A stretch of 64,000 nucleotides of DNA. Origin: Saprospiraceae bacterium (GTDB taxonomy: Bacteria; Bacteroidota; Bacteroidia; Chitinophagales; Saprospiraceae). The notes beneath the pieces are model-generated. The model ran no database searches and had not been told where the DNA came from. It worked only from the letters and a program-made list of their open reading frames with translations. Made by a program: the position numbers and the translations under genes. This document shows positions 1 to 8,738 of this stretch, piece after piece. The stretch covers positions 1-64,000 of the forward strand of contig JADKEB010000036.1 of the NCBI GenBank assembly GCA_016718205.1, read 5' to 3'. The stretch's first letter is position 1. Every line of letters begins with the position of its first letter.

Positions 1-323
1 CCCTTGTGGTATTTAGTGGGGTATATTTTTTACAGGACTTTCTCTGTGAGTGAAGGGACCCGTACTGGTCTGCTATTTAAAATATCTAAAAAGGGAAGGT
101 TTTAAAACATACTGAAGGACAACTGCAACTTGGCGGCACAGCCATTATGAATAAGGAAAGTACTTTTGAATTTTCAGTAGAAAATGCAGCCATTACATGA
201 TGTGGAGCTGAATGCACGGAATTTGAAGGCAAAACGTAAGATTGCATTACAGGAATTGGTGGATGCATTTCCTTGGCAAGGTGATACGGATTATTTGTTA
301 TATAAAGTCGAACAAGTACAATA
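1..323 (+). pseudogene. Remnant of a small Bacteroidota membrane protein, 5' end outside window
   Basis: Pieces in shifting frames read YIFYRTFSVSEGTRTGLLFK, then an LGGTAIMNKES segment, then a closing ALPWQGDTDYLLYKVEQ-like segment ending at a TAA near 323. This order (membrane anchor, S-x-G-x-R-x-G, a sheet-rich middle, LPWRGDT near the C-terminus) is the layout of a short single-pass membrane protein common in Bacteroidota, often mislabelled 6-phosphogluconate dehydrogenase. Its function is unknown. At least two frame changes separate the pieces, so the gene is broken as given. The start lies upstream of the window. Confidence 0.5.
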
Positions 324-367
324 ACAGCGTCTCAATTCTAAGCCGCAATCTAAACCTTACCCTAAAT

Positions 368-1234
368 ATGGATAAAGTCAAAATAAACGTGCAAATGACG
401 TATACTTCGACAAGGATTTAGACAGCAATATAAAGCTATTGCTCAAATTAAAGTTACCGCAAATCTAGGTGCTAATATCATTTGCCAAAGATTATTCACT
501 TCATTATATTTTTGTGATGTGGAAGTTATGTGACCATTTTCAGCTTGCAGAGCCCATTCCAGGACCATCGACGGATGAACTTTCTTATGTTGCAAAGGAA
601 TTGGGAGTAGTGATCATTTGCTTCGCTATTTGAAAAACGTACACAAGGAATTTATCACAATACTACAGCCGTACTGGATGCTGACGGAAGTTATCTTGGA
701 AAGTATCGCAAAATGCATATTCCGGATGATCCGGCTTTTTACGAAAATTTTATTTCACACCGGGTGATTTGGGGTACAAAGTATTCCAAACAAGATTTGC
801 AAAAATCGGCGTACTCATATGCTGGGATCAATGGTATCCTGAAGCCAGTCGTATCACGGCACTGATGGGAGCAGATATTATGTTTTATCCTACAATACCA
901 GGTTTGGGCCACGTCTCAGGACGCAGAAACCAATATGGATCAATATAATTCATGGCAGATTATCCAGCGATCGCATGCGGTTGCTAATGGTACGCTATAC
1001 CTGTAGTCAGTGTCAACAGGGTAGGCTTTGAGCAGGACGGAGCTATGAAGTTCTGGGAAGTATTGTGGCAGATGGGCGGGGTAAGCTATTGTATCTGGCA
1101 TCACATGATAAGGAAGAAACTGTTGCTGTAGAGCTTGACCTATCTTTGGCTGACTCATTCAGAATCCAGTGGCCTTTTTGAGAGATGGGCGTTGATTCGT
1201 TTATCAGCCGATCACAAAGAGATTTATTGATGAG
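368..1234 (+). pseudogene. aguB: N-carbamoylputrescine amidase remnant (carbon-nitrogen hydrolase), multiple frameshifts
   Basis: AguB hydrolyses N-carbamoylputrescine to putrescine, CO2 and ammonia in the agmatine route of polyamine synthesis. Nitrilase-family landmarks appear in order but in different frames: LFTSLYFCDVE (about 490-525), IPGPSTDELS (about 555), EKRTQGIYHNTTAVLDADGS (about 630-690), GKYRKMHIPDDPAFYE (about 700-745), IGVLICWDQWYPEA with the catalytic-cysteine region (about 805-850), SQDAETNMDQYNSW (about 915-960) and a QPITKRFID ending. Roughly six or more indels break it. The start is the ATG at 368. It runs directly into an aguA remnant, the usual gene partner, which supports the assignment. 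The lesions could be real decay or uncorrected sequence errors. Confidence 0.8.
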
Positions 1235-2310
1235 GTAGAGCCTGACTTGACGCCCAGAGTGTGGGGGTTTCACTTTTTCCTGCTGAGTTTGAAAACAATC
1301 AGCTATGTGGCTGTCATGGCCACACAAAACTTCCTGGCCCGGAAAGTTGGATGCAATCTATGGCCCGTATTGTGAGTTTATACTCGAGATGGCAGATCAT
1401 CAAAGTCAATATAAATGTAGCTGATGCTACGATGGAAAATTCGCCCTTGAAAAATAATGCATTCTAAGTTTGCAACTAAACTGCCAACTATTTCTGATGT
1501 TTTGGAAAATATAAGATTTTATCACCATCCTACTAATGATGCATGGTGTCGAGATCATGGACCAGCGTTTGTCATCAACGGAAGAACTGGCTGAAATCGC
1601 CATTGTTGACTGGGGATACAATGCCTGGGGCGATAAATATCCTCCATATGTGTTATGGACGATGTTATTCCTACTTTAATGGGTGAAAAATGGGATTAAA
1701 GGTCTTTCCCTGGTATTGTGATGGAAGGAGGCTCAGTAGAGTTTAATGGCAAAGGGACACTCTTGACTACTACAGCTTGTTTGCTCAATAAAAATCGAAA
1801 TCCACCTTTCTCAAGGGGATTTGAGACAATATCTGTAGCAGCATACGATTACTATGGCATCGATCACATCCTTTGGTTGCATGAAGGGCGCTGTGAACAT
1901 GGAGTGACGATACTGATGGACATATCGATGATATCACAAGGTTTGTCAATCATGATACAGTGGTCACTGTGATAGAAACCAAATAAAGATGATGAAAATT
2001 ATAAGTTGCAGAGACAACATCAGTCGCATAAGGAAAATGGGAGAAACTTGCAGGATGGTAAACAATTAAATATCATAGAGTTACCTATGCCGTCTCCAGT
2101 CGTTGCCAGAAGATCAAGAGACTGCCAGCTTCTTATACCAATTTTATATATCAATGATAAAGTGATTGTCCCCACATTCAGAGATGAAAAAACGATTTCA
2201 AAAGCTAGAAATTTTAAAACCTTGTTTCCCGGACCGTAAAGATATAGGGATTGATTCTGTTGACATCATTGGGGTTTAGGTAGTTTTCATTACTGAGTCA
2301 GCACTAACGA
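1230..2310 (+). pseudogene. aguA: Agmatine deiminase remnant, multiple frameshifts
   Basis: AguA converts agmatine to N-carbamoylputrescine, the step before AguB. Visible landmarks, in different frames, are EPDLTPR then FHF and PAEFENNQ near the start (1235-1300), KVNINVADATME (about 1400-1435), NDAWCRDHGPAFVI (about 1535-1575), IVDWGYNAWGDKYPPY (about 1600-1650), GIVMEGGSVEFNGKGTLLTT (about 1715-1775), LLNKNRNPPFSR, a GHIDDITRFVNHDTVV segment (about 1918-1965), ELPMPSPV and a closing GLGSFH (about 2270). The codon after the last His, where this family has its catalytic Cys, reads TAC and is followed by TGA. The gene overlaps or abuts aguB. As given it cannot make a functional enzyme. Confidence 0.82.
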
Positions 2311-2470
2311 CTTCATTTTATCTGAAACGACCTTTATTAAAGTGTTCTTCTATGCAGAAGAGCATTTGAAGCAAATCTGAAGTTTTGGGGTTGAAGTTGG
2401 ATGGAAACCTTAATCTTTGAGAAGGGGTGTTCTGGAATATTTCGTGAAGCTATACCAACTGACAAAATTG
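2311..2470. other. Spacer without a recognised gene
   Basis: About 160 bases between the agmatine deiminase remnant and the pentapeptide-repeat remnant. I see no open frame, hairpin or promoter here that I can support. Confidence 0.4.
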
Positions 2471-3042
2471 ATTAATAAGAGTACATTTATTCATGGCAAA
2501 ACTTTTGACCTGGTCGAGGTACTTTCTAGGAAGGAATATGAAGCTGCACTTTCAATAACTGCATCTTTGCCAAACTGGGACTTTTCTTACATTTAAATTC
2601 TAGCCTGCGCGTAGTTCCAATAGTTGTAAATTTAAGCATGATAAAACCCAACAAGACTGGTTTTCAGGACATAAAATTTACAGATTAGAAAATGTTGGGA
2701 CTTCGGTTTTGATCTTTGTCATGATTTTGGACTCTCATTTTTTCGTTTGACCATTGCCAGCTTAGCGTCTATCGTGTTTTAAAAACAAAGATTAAAACTG
2801 TTTTTAAAAATAAGAAGCAGTTGGAGGAAACTGGATTTTGCTGATGCGGACTTGAAAAATGCCATTTTTGACAATTGCAGCCCGGAGCAAGCTACTTTTG
2901 CACCACACCATACTTGAAAAGCTGACTTTCGAACTTCTTACATTATTCAATTAACCCTGAAATCAACCGGGTCAAAAAAGCAAAGTTTTCGATTTTGGTA
3001 TTTCGGGACTTGGACCAATACGAGCTTGAAAGGAAAAAATGA
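2471..3042 (+). pseudogene. Pentapeptide-repeat protein remnant, multiple frameshifts
   Basis: Fragments of a right-handed beta-helix pentapeptide-repeat protein are visible: NKSTFIHGKTF (from 2474), a DFSYI segment (about 2580), FDLCHDFGLSF (about 2708-2740), DFADADLKNAIFDNC (about 2835-2880), an EQATF/LEKADFRTSY segment (about 2885-2940), SINPEINRVKKAKFS (about 2950-2990) and an ending YELERKK-stop at 3040-3042. The repeating A/D-[L/F]-x-x-x pattern is clear in the second half. Small Bacteroidota proteins of this type are about 190 residues, which fits the span. The expected ATG before NKS reads ATT here. Its function is unknown; no partner gene suggests one. Confidence 0.72.
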
Positions 3043-3176
3043 CCCAGGAATAGAAATAGGTCCTCTAACTATTTGAAACTACTATGTCTACTTTAAAGGA
3101 AGAGTCAAAAGGTCCTGCTTATCGTTGAACAAAAGGATATGATTTTGCTGTTATTTAAATATATTACCATATTTGA

Positions 3177-4105
3177 ATGATGAAAATACTGACATCATTT
3201 CCTTTTGGTTATTGGAAGGTGACATTTCCATCCAATATCAAACCCATCTGGATTTGTTGAAATGATGACATGCTTTAAAAAAGAATTACAACAGAAGTTA
3301 GGGAACCACAGTTTTTAAATGCAAGAAATGAAAAAGTATTGGGGACAAGATTGTTGTACCAACCCAAATGGATATCGACCTCATTAACTTTACTGAATTT
3401 AAAAAAGGTCGGCTATTGACGCCTTTGAAAAGATATTAAAAATAATTACTAAAGTTTTGATCAACGTAAAAGGACCTGATGGAGTGTATTTTGCCGCTGG
3501 TTATTGGAACTTCCAGCTAAAAAAATGTGATGTATGTTGTCAATGGAATGGCATTAAATTTTCATCATATTTCCTTGCAAAGAAGAAAGTCTGCGCTTGC
3601 AATCGTTGATTTATACTTACTGAAAAAATGGCGGATGGTGGCTTCAATTGTCGATCCAATAGGGAGACAAACATAGTTCCATGCATACCACAATATCGGT
3701 TTAGAAGGATTTAACAATTTCTAAAAAATGGAAATACTTACAGGGTTCAGGAAATCAAAATGTTATGTATTCTTCCATTGAGTTTCTCCTTATCATCAAT
3801 ATTCAAATCTGATAAAACTGGTGATGTCATCAACCCTAATTTTCTTAGAAAATTATACTATCCAACAGATGGTATTTTGACATCCTGCGTGCTTGGATTT
3901 CTCTTTCAGTATGCAGGTAAACCTATGACTTCAGAATAGACCCACAATAGATGTCCTTATTTCAAAAAAACAAAGAAGGCTCTGGAAGCATCTATTCATC
4001 CGGGCAAGGTACATTTTTGAAATGGAAAAGGCGGGAAAACCCAGCCAAGTGGAATACTTTAAGGGTTTTAAGAGTATTGAAAAGTACAACCTAAATATTA
4101 TGATT
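3177..4105 (+). pseudogene. Squalene-cyclase-like (alpha-barrel) protein remnant, multiple frameshifts
   Basis: Translated pieces in several frames match the layout of a soluble alpha/alpha-barrel protein related to squalene/terpene cyclases. In order they are SFWLLEGDISIQYQTHLDLL (about 3198-3260), FLNARNEKVLGTRLLYQPKW (about 3312-3370), KGPDGVYFAAGY (about 3470), KMADGGFNC (about 3625), SMHTTISV (about 3676), SDKTGDVINPNFLRKLYYP (about 3805-3863) and a closing HPGKVHFEMEKAGKPS (about 3995-4045). The family is recognised by DGGFNC and the terminal EKAGKPSRWNT-type segment; its substrate is unknown and it may not be an enzyme. Frame changes occur about every 50-150 bases. Confidence 0.55.
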
Positions 4106-4131
4106 CAATGATTTAATAAAAATTTTTACTC

Positions 4132-4617
4132 ATGCCACGACCTACCAACAAAACCGAATTACTGACTTCAAGTCAAAAAATTTTAAACTGCTTTTTAATT
4201 TAGTCAAAGAAGCCGTCAGAAGCTGAACAAATGAAAGAATTTCCTCTAGGCACTATGAACCGAAATATCAGGGACGTATTTGCGCATTTGTATCATTGGC
4301 AACTCATGATGAAAACTGGTACAAAGTTGGTAAGTGGCGGGTCAAAAGCAGATATCCCTTCCAAGGGTTATACATGGAAGACAGTACCAAAACTCAATTT
4401 GTTGTTGTACAGATATGGGAGGATTACTCCGAAGGTGCCACTGCACGAAATAAAAGTATTGTTAACTAACTCCCATAAAGAGATGATGAAAATGATAGAT
4501 GATCACAGTAATGAAGAGCTTTTCGTTAAAGGGATCTGTTCCTGGACAGGTACTTTACCTCACTTGGTGCTTATTTTATTGGTGCCATCAAGTCATTATG
4601 ATTGGGCATTAAATTGA
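4132..4617 (+). pseudogene. ClbS/DfsB-family (four-helix, DUF1706) protein remnant
   Basis: ATG at 4132 begins MPRPTNKTELLTSSQ, the typical family start, and hits an in-frame TAG at about 4201. The same frame then reads on from MKEFPLGTMNRNIRDVFAHL to SSHYDWALN-stop at 4617. The family has the segments RNI[RK]DVLAHLHHW, KGYTWK, ELF and SSHYDWA, all seen here. Local compensating frame changes are evident around 4180-4205, 4310-4350 and 4555-4590. Members are about 165-170 residues. ClbS protects against colibactin by hydrolysis; most homologues have no known role. This copy is broken but only lightly. Confidence 0.75.
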
Positions 4618-4634
4618 TAAGCAAAGCATTTTAA

Positions 4635-4680
4635 GAATATGGGATAATAATTTGTTTGCCCTTAAGAATACCCCATATTC
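4635..4680. terminator. Inverted repeat at the end of rnfB
   Basis: GAATATGGG (4635-4643) pairs exactly with CCCATATTC (4672-4680). The loop holds the last bases of rnfB. It sits between the convergent ends of the ClbS-like remnant and the Rnf operon and may stop transcription from either side. No clear T-run follows, so this is weak. Confidence 0.3.
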
Positions 4681-5528
4681 CGACTTCCCTTTCTAATGAT
4701 TTTTTTGGCTTCTTTGCCTTTGATAAGCCCATCCTTATCATCGAGCCATACGATGGCACCGGTAGGGCATCTCTGTATTGGAGCTTGCGTTTTATGGTTT
4801 TTGGAGTAGTTGATGACGGGTAGGTTTTTGACCATTGTGATCATGTTGTCTTCTGCATCCATAGCGCACTTACCACACGCCGTACAGCCTACATCGCAGA
4901 CATCCAGTACCTCATCTCCGGCTTCCAGGCTTTTGCAAGCGACCCAAAGTCGGTGACTGATAGGGTGGATAGAAAAAAGACCTTTAGGACATGCTTCCAC
5001 ACAATCACCACAAGCGGTGCATTTTTGTACATCTACGACAGGGATGCCAAATTCGTTCATCGAGATAGCATCAAAATCGCACACAACTTCACAATCACCA
5101 TATCCCAGGCAACCCCATGAGCAAGCCTTGCCGCCGCCAGAGATCAATGTAGCTGCCTGACACGTGCTGATACCCTTGTAGTAAGCCTGATTGATGGCTA
5201 CATTTTTACCTCCGTTACAGGCTAATCGGGCGACTCTTTTTTCTTCTGCACCCAAGGCTACACCCAGAAAACTGGCTATAGCAGACCTGCCTTCATCACT
5301 GCTTACAGAACATTTGCCCGGCAATACCTGACCAGATACCAATGCTTCAGCAAAAGGTCGGCAACCAGGGAATCCACAGGCGCCACAGTTGGCATGTGGC
5401 AGCATATCTTCCACTTGATCGATGCGGGGATCTTCATAGACATACAGTTTTTTATTGGCCACGGCAATCAGCCCTGCCAATGCAAGCGTCAGCAATCCGA
5501 GAGTTAATATGGGGATAATTATGCTCAC
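4662..5528 (-). CDS. rnfB: Rnf complex subunit B (ferredoxin-like electron entry subunit)
   Basis: 288 aa. RnfB takes electrons from reduced ferredoxin and passes them into the membrane Rnf complex. An N-terminal membrane helix (residues about 2-24) is followed by the Fe-S domain NCGACGFPGC at about 47-56 with a fourth Cys near 74, then by bacterial 2[4Fe-4S] motifs: CxxCxxC at CTACGDCVEACPKG (about 171-184) and a further CTACGKC set, plus RCPTGAIVW. The gene lies at the 3' end of the operon, after the FNR-like gene, rather than in front of rnfC as in many genomes. Upstream spacing is 89 bases. No lesion is seen. Confidence 0.95.
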   Translation of the reverse strand: MSIIIPILTLGLLTLALAGLIAVANKKLYVYEDPRIDQVEDMLPHANCGACGFPGCRPFAEALVSGQVLPGKCSVSSDEGRSAIASFLGVALGAEEKRVARLACNGGKNVAINQAYYKGISTCQAATLISGGGKACSWGCLGYGDCEVVCDFDAISMNEFGIPVVDVQKCTACGDCVEACPKGLFSIHPISHRLWVACKSLEAGDEVLDVCDVGCTACGKCAMDAEDNMITMVKNLPVINYSKNHKTQAPIQRCPTGAIVWLDDKDGLIKGKEAKKIIRKGSRNMGYS

Positions 5529-5617
5529 TTTATTTACTGTTGTGTTGAATTATTATTTGAAATTCCTAAGACCTAATAACTTATGATTCGGCTGTTTGTC
5601 ATTCATTTGTTCGGTTG

Positions 5618-6475
5618 TTAATATATAATCTCAGCCCATTTTTTACCTGCTTTCAATTCAGCTTTTCTGGTTTCCCATTTCTCTTTGGAGCCAATAATGT
5701 TTGAAAACGCATTGTCCAGTTGTGTCAGTATTTTATCATATCCGGCTACATAGATATACGTATTATTTTTGGAAAGCATCTCCCGGATTTCTTCCGCTTG
5801 ACCCTCTATCATCTTGTCCATAGCAATGGGGTCTGCCCACTTTGGTCTTGGGCTCAGAGCAGAAAAGGCTTCAAATGTCTTGTTATCGTAATAATTGGTC
5901 AGATCGCCTTCTTTATCGTTGAGATATAGCAAATCAAGTCCGTTGGTAGCACCATAAAATAGTCTGATTTTTCCTTGCCAGTCCTTAACATTTTTGTAGA
6001 TATGTCTGACAAAGGATTTGAACGGCGCTATTCCCGTACCCATACCAATAAGGATGATATTGGATGTTGTGTCATCAGGCACTGCATACGGTAATGAATG
6101 AGGCCCCGTAAGTAAAAGTTCATCGCCGGGATTTCTGTTGCACAAGTAATTAGATGCAACACCTTCGTACTTTTCGCCGCTGAAATCATCTACATAATAA
6201 CATCTTTTTACCAACATCGTAATTTCAGGAAACCCGGAAGAAGTAACGTTGGAATTGGCAATAGTGTAGAGTCTGTGATGTACATTGTTTCCAAATGGTC
6301 CTACGTATTTGACAATGACACCAAAACTTTGATCCACATTACAGTGAAAGTTTTTATCCTGCACTTCAATTTGAATTTCCCTGATATCTTCCGTATCAAG
6401 TGGCGTGATACGTTTGTTGCCTCTAACAATCGCTTTATAATGTGTTCCTGATAAATAATCTGATAATTGTGCCAT
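5618..6475 (-). CDS. Plant-type ferredoxin-NADP(+) reductase
   Basis: 285 aa, soluble. Predicted to move electrons between ferredoxin and NADP(H) through FAD. Visible motifs are the FAD-binding RLYTIANS (about residues 68-75, R-x-Y-[TS]), the nucleotide-binding GMGTGIAPF (about 144-152) and a C-terminal Tyr as last residue. The last feature is the aromatic that stacks on FAD in plastid-type, NADP-specific FNRs. Length matches that class without a transit peptide. It sits inside the PFOR-Rnf operon between the small cysteine protein and rnfB, so it gives reduced ferredoxin a second outlet to NADPH. NADP specificity is inferred from the C-terminal Tyr and family resemblance only. Confidence 0.88.
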   Translation of the reverse strand: MAQLSDYLSGTHYKAIVRGNKRITPLDTEDIREIQIEVQDKNFHCNVDQSFGVIVKYVGPFGNNVHHRLYTIANSNVTSSGFPEITMLVKRCYYVDDFSGEKYEGVASNYLCNRNPGDELLLTGPHSLPYAVPDDTTSNIILIGMGTGIAPFKSFVRHIYKNVKDWQGKIRLFYGATNGLDLLYLNDKEGDLTNYYDNKTFEAFSALSPRPKWADPIAMDKMIEGQAEEIREMLSKNNTYIYVAGYDKILTQLDNAFSNIIGSKEKWETRKAELKAGKKWAEIIY

Positions 6476-6508
6476 TTTATTTCCTTTTATGGTTTAAAAT
6501 ATACTTTA

Positions 6509-6703
6509 TTAATTATTAATTAATTCTCTTTTATTCTCGCAAGCTTCAGTACATCCGCAATTTTTGCATGATCTGCGTTCTGCCAAAACATCTTCATCAC
6601 TGATATACTCCCTGAATGTCTTTTTCCACAACAACTGTACCAGCAGCCAACCTATCATTAGTGCAGTTATACATGTTATTGCTATGATTAAAGACTTTAT
6701 CAT
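6509..6703 (-). CDS. Small membrane-anchored cysteine protein, NqrM-like
   Basis: 64 aa from the ATG at 6703; a GTG at 6736 would add 11 residues and is less likely. One membrane helix (about residues 4-24, IIAITCITALMIGWLLVQLL) precedes a short soluble tail ending in CKNCGCTEACENKRE. The helix-then-CxCxxxCxxKR layout resembles NqrM (DUF539), which supplies iron to the NqrD/NqrE site of Na+-NQR. RnfA and RnfE, homologues of NqrE and NqrD, are encoded just upstream in the same operon. An iron-delivery role for Rnf is therefore a reasonable inference. The similarity is by motif only; it could be an unrelated small Fe-S or metal-binding protein. Confidence 0.6.
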   Translation of the reverse strand: MIKSLIIAITCITALMIGWLLVQLLWKKTFREYISDEDVLAERRSCKNCGCTEACENKRELINN

Positions 6704-6814
6704 TTTAAATTTATTGTTTATTTGTTGATAAAACACTCATTATTCATTGTTCAATTGTTCGTCGTTCGATTGCTCGTCATTATTCAAGTTTTCAGATCAT
6801 TCAGATTATTCAGA

Positions 6815-7396
6815 TCATCCTCCCAATCCTGCAAAACCCATAAATGATAATGACAATATCCCACCTACCAGCAAGACCAGTGCTGTGCCTTTTGCAATAC
6901 CTGAAATTTCAGAAAAATCCAACTGCTCCCGTAAACCTGCCATTAGTACTAAAGCTAAAGTAAAGCCACTTCCACCGCCTAATGCAAACGTCACACTTTG
7001 CAAAAGATCATAACCTTTACTGGTTTGTAATAAAGCTATGGCCAAAACGGCACAATTCGTGGTGATCAAAGGTAAAAATATCCCCAATGCCTTGAATAGG
7101 GCAGGGCTTGCTTTTTTTACAAACATCTCCACAAGTTGTACAGTAGAAGCGATCACAACTATATAACTGATTAACTGTAAAAAAGGAGCATTGATGGCCG
7201 CCAGTAATACATTAATACCATAGGCACAGACAGAGCTGATGACCATTACAAAGGTCACGGCTGCCCCCATTTTGGAAGCAGTTTCTACCTTGCCGGAGAC
7301 TCCCAAAAATGGACATATTCCCAAAAAGAAAGATAACACAAAATTATTAATCAAACAAGCATTAATAAATATGGTCATTAGTGATTCATTATTCAT
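6815..7396 (-). CDS. rnfA: Rnf complex membrane subunit A
   Basis: 193 aa, six predicted membrane helices. RnfA and RnfE form the symmetric membrane core, and in known structures a [2Fe-2S] cluster is held by conserved cysteines from both. Here these are the Cys in LGICPFLGVS (about residue 28) and in TNCAVLAIALL (about 108). The ATG overlaps the rnfE stop (ATGA, 7393-7396), implying coupled translation. Length is as expected for the family. A gap of 111 bases separates it from the NqrM-like gene; I see no terminator there. Confidence 0.95.
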   Translation of the reverse strand: MNNESLMTIFINACLINNFVLSFFLGICPFLGVSGKVETASKMGAAVTFVMVISSVCAYGINVLLAAINAPFLQLISYIVVIASTVQLVEMFVKKASPALFKALGIFLPLITTNCAVLAIALLQTSKGYDLLQSVTFALGGGSGFTLALVLMAGLREQLDFSEISGIAKGTALVLLVGGILSLSFMGFAGLGG

Positions 7397-8049
7397 GTTT
7401 TACTTTTTTTGAGTTTGAAATGGTTGAAAATCAGCAGCAAACATGCTAACGTAAAAAAACCACCTGCAGGCAAGACCATAATGACCCACTTTTCAAATGC
7501 ATCCGGCATTACCTGTAGTCCTAAGAAAGTCCCTGAACCAATAATTTCCCGTATACTTCCTATACAAAATAATGCAAACATAAATCCCAATCCCATACCC
7601 AATCCATCCATCAAAGATCTGCCTACAGTATTTTTTGATGCAAATGCTTCTGCGCGACTCAGGATGATACAGTTAACCACAATCAGGGCTATAAAGGCTC
7701 CTAAACTTTTATGTAAATCAACACTCACAGCCTGAATCGTATAGTCCACCATGGAGACAAAAGTCGCTATGATTAGAATATAGGAAGCAATACGCACTTC
7801 CTTAGGTATAAAATTTCTTAGCATTGATATCAAAACATTGGACATAGCCAGAACAAATGTAGTAGCCAGCCCCATGGCCAAGGCATTCATGGCTGAATTG
7901 GATACTGCCAATGAAGGACACATGCCCAGCACCTGGACAAAAACCGGATTGTCACGCCAAAGCCCTCGCAAAAAGTCATCTGTTCCCTGATGTTCTCCAA
8001 GGCTGCTGAAAAAACCTTTATTTGTCTTATTTTGATCGGTCAGACTCAT
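7393..8049 (-). CDS. rnfE: Rnf complex membrane subunit E
   Basis: 218 aa, six membrane helices, the partner of RnfA in the membrane core. The conserved cysteine motifs are LGMCPSLAVS (about residue 44) and VNCIILSRAEAFA (about 125), the expected [2Fe-2S] ligands. Four-base ATGA overlaps link it to rnfG upstream and rnfA downstream. The extra N-terminal segment of about 30 residues is soluble. No lesion is seen. Confidence 0.95.
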   Translation of the reverse strand: MSLTDQNKTNKGFFSSLGEHQGTDDFLRGLWRDNPVFVQVLGMCPSLAVSNSAMNALAMGLATTFVLAMSNVLISMLRNFIPKEVRIASYILIIATFVSMVDYTIQAVSVDLHKSLGAFIALIVVNCIILSRAEAFASKNTVGRSLMDGLGMGLGFMFALFCIGSIREIIGSGTFLGLQVMPDAFEKWVIMVLPAGGFFTLACLLLIFNHFKLKKSKT

Positions 8050-8738
8050 TTTTCAGTTTTGACGTTTGATAAAAAGTTTGTTTGTTTTATATATCTTTGG
8101 GATCCACTCCTGCTGCTTGTATTCAGTATATTGCCTACTGCCCGTGATGTGATCGTAGCACCTGTAATAGCATCTATTTCCCATCCATTGGTCTTTTGAC
8201 CGTTTTTTACGGTTTTTATTTCATTTTTTAAGTCAGAATGATCATCATTAAGTGCCACATCCATAGATTTCATATTGGCCAAAAATGGATCTTTCTCAAT
8301 TTTATCTCCAATTCCCGGTGTTTCTTTGCTTTCGAGAACATAAAACCCTATAATTTTTTGTTGATCAGGGTCATATCCAAAAAGCAAACTTAATACCTCA
8401 CCATACGCTTTCCCACTTCCTTGAAATGCCACACCTTTACACACCCCTTGATCATCATAACCGGCGAGTACTTTTTGGATTTTAGGATTATTGGTGGTCA
8501 TTTCTGTAAAGGTCTGATCAGGGTTGAGCTGAAAAGTTTTCGTTTTAGTGATGCCAGGAATCACCTGAAAAACAGCATCTTCCAATGCTTTGGCTCTATT
8601 ATTTTCTATCGTAACCTTTGTACTTTCGTAGGTCACCACTATAAGAAATGCACAAATGATACCTATGGATGCCATGGCAAAGATCATCTTTTTGTCACCG
8701 GAACCTTCAGGTGCTATAACTTTGTTCTGATCACTCAT
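8046..8738 (-). CDS. rnfG: Rnf complex flavoprotein subunit G
   Basis: 230 aa. An N-terminal membrane anchor (about residues 17-37) precedes a periplasmic FMN-binding domain. The motif ITGATITS (about residues 189-196) holds the Thr that carries covalently bound FMN through a phosphodiester link in RnfG/NqrC proteins; attachment needs an ApbE-type flavin transferase, which is not in this window. The ATG overlaps rnfD (8735-8738) and the stop overlaps rnfE. Confidence 0.93.
   Translation of the reverse strand: MSDQNKVIAPEGSGDKKMIFAMASIGIICAFLIVVTYESTKVTIENNRAKALEDAVFQVIPGITKTKTFQLNPDQTFTEMTTNNPKIQKVLAGYDDQGVCKGVAFQGSGKAYGEVLSLLFGYDPDQQKIIGFYVLESKETPGIGDKIEKDPFLANMKSMDVALNDDHSDLKNEIKTVKNGQKTNGWEIDAITGATITSRAVGNILNTSSRSGSQRYIKQTNFLSNVKTEK

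Noticed and set aside
7..4620. Several 60-90 codon frames in the decayed region read as separate small genes
   Set aside because: They are pieces of larger broken genes recognised in other frames, or chance openings.
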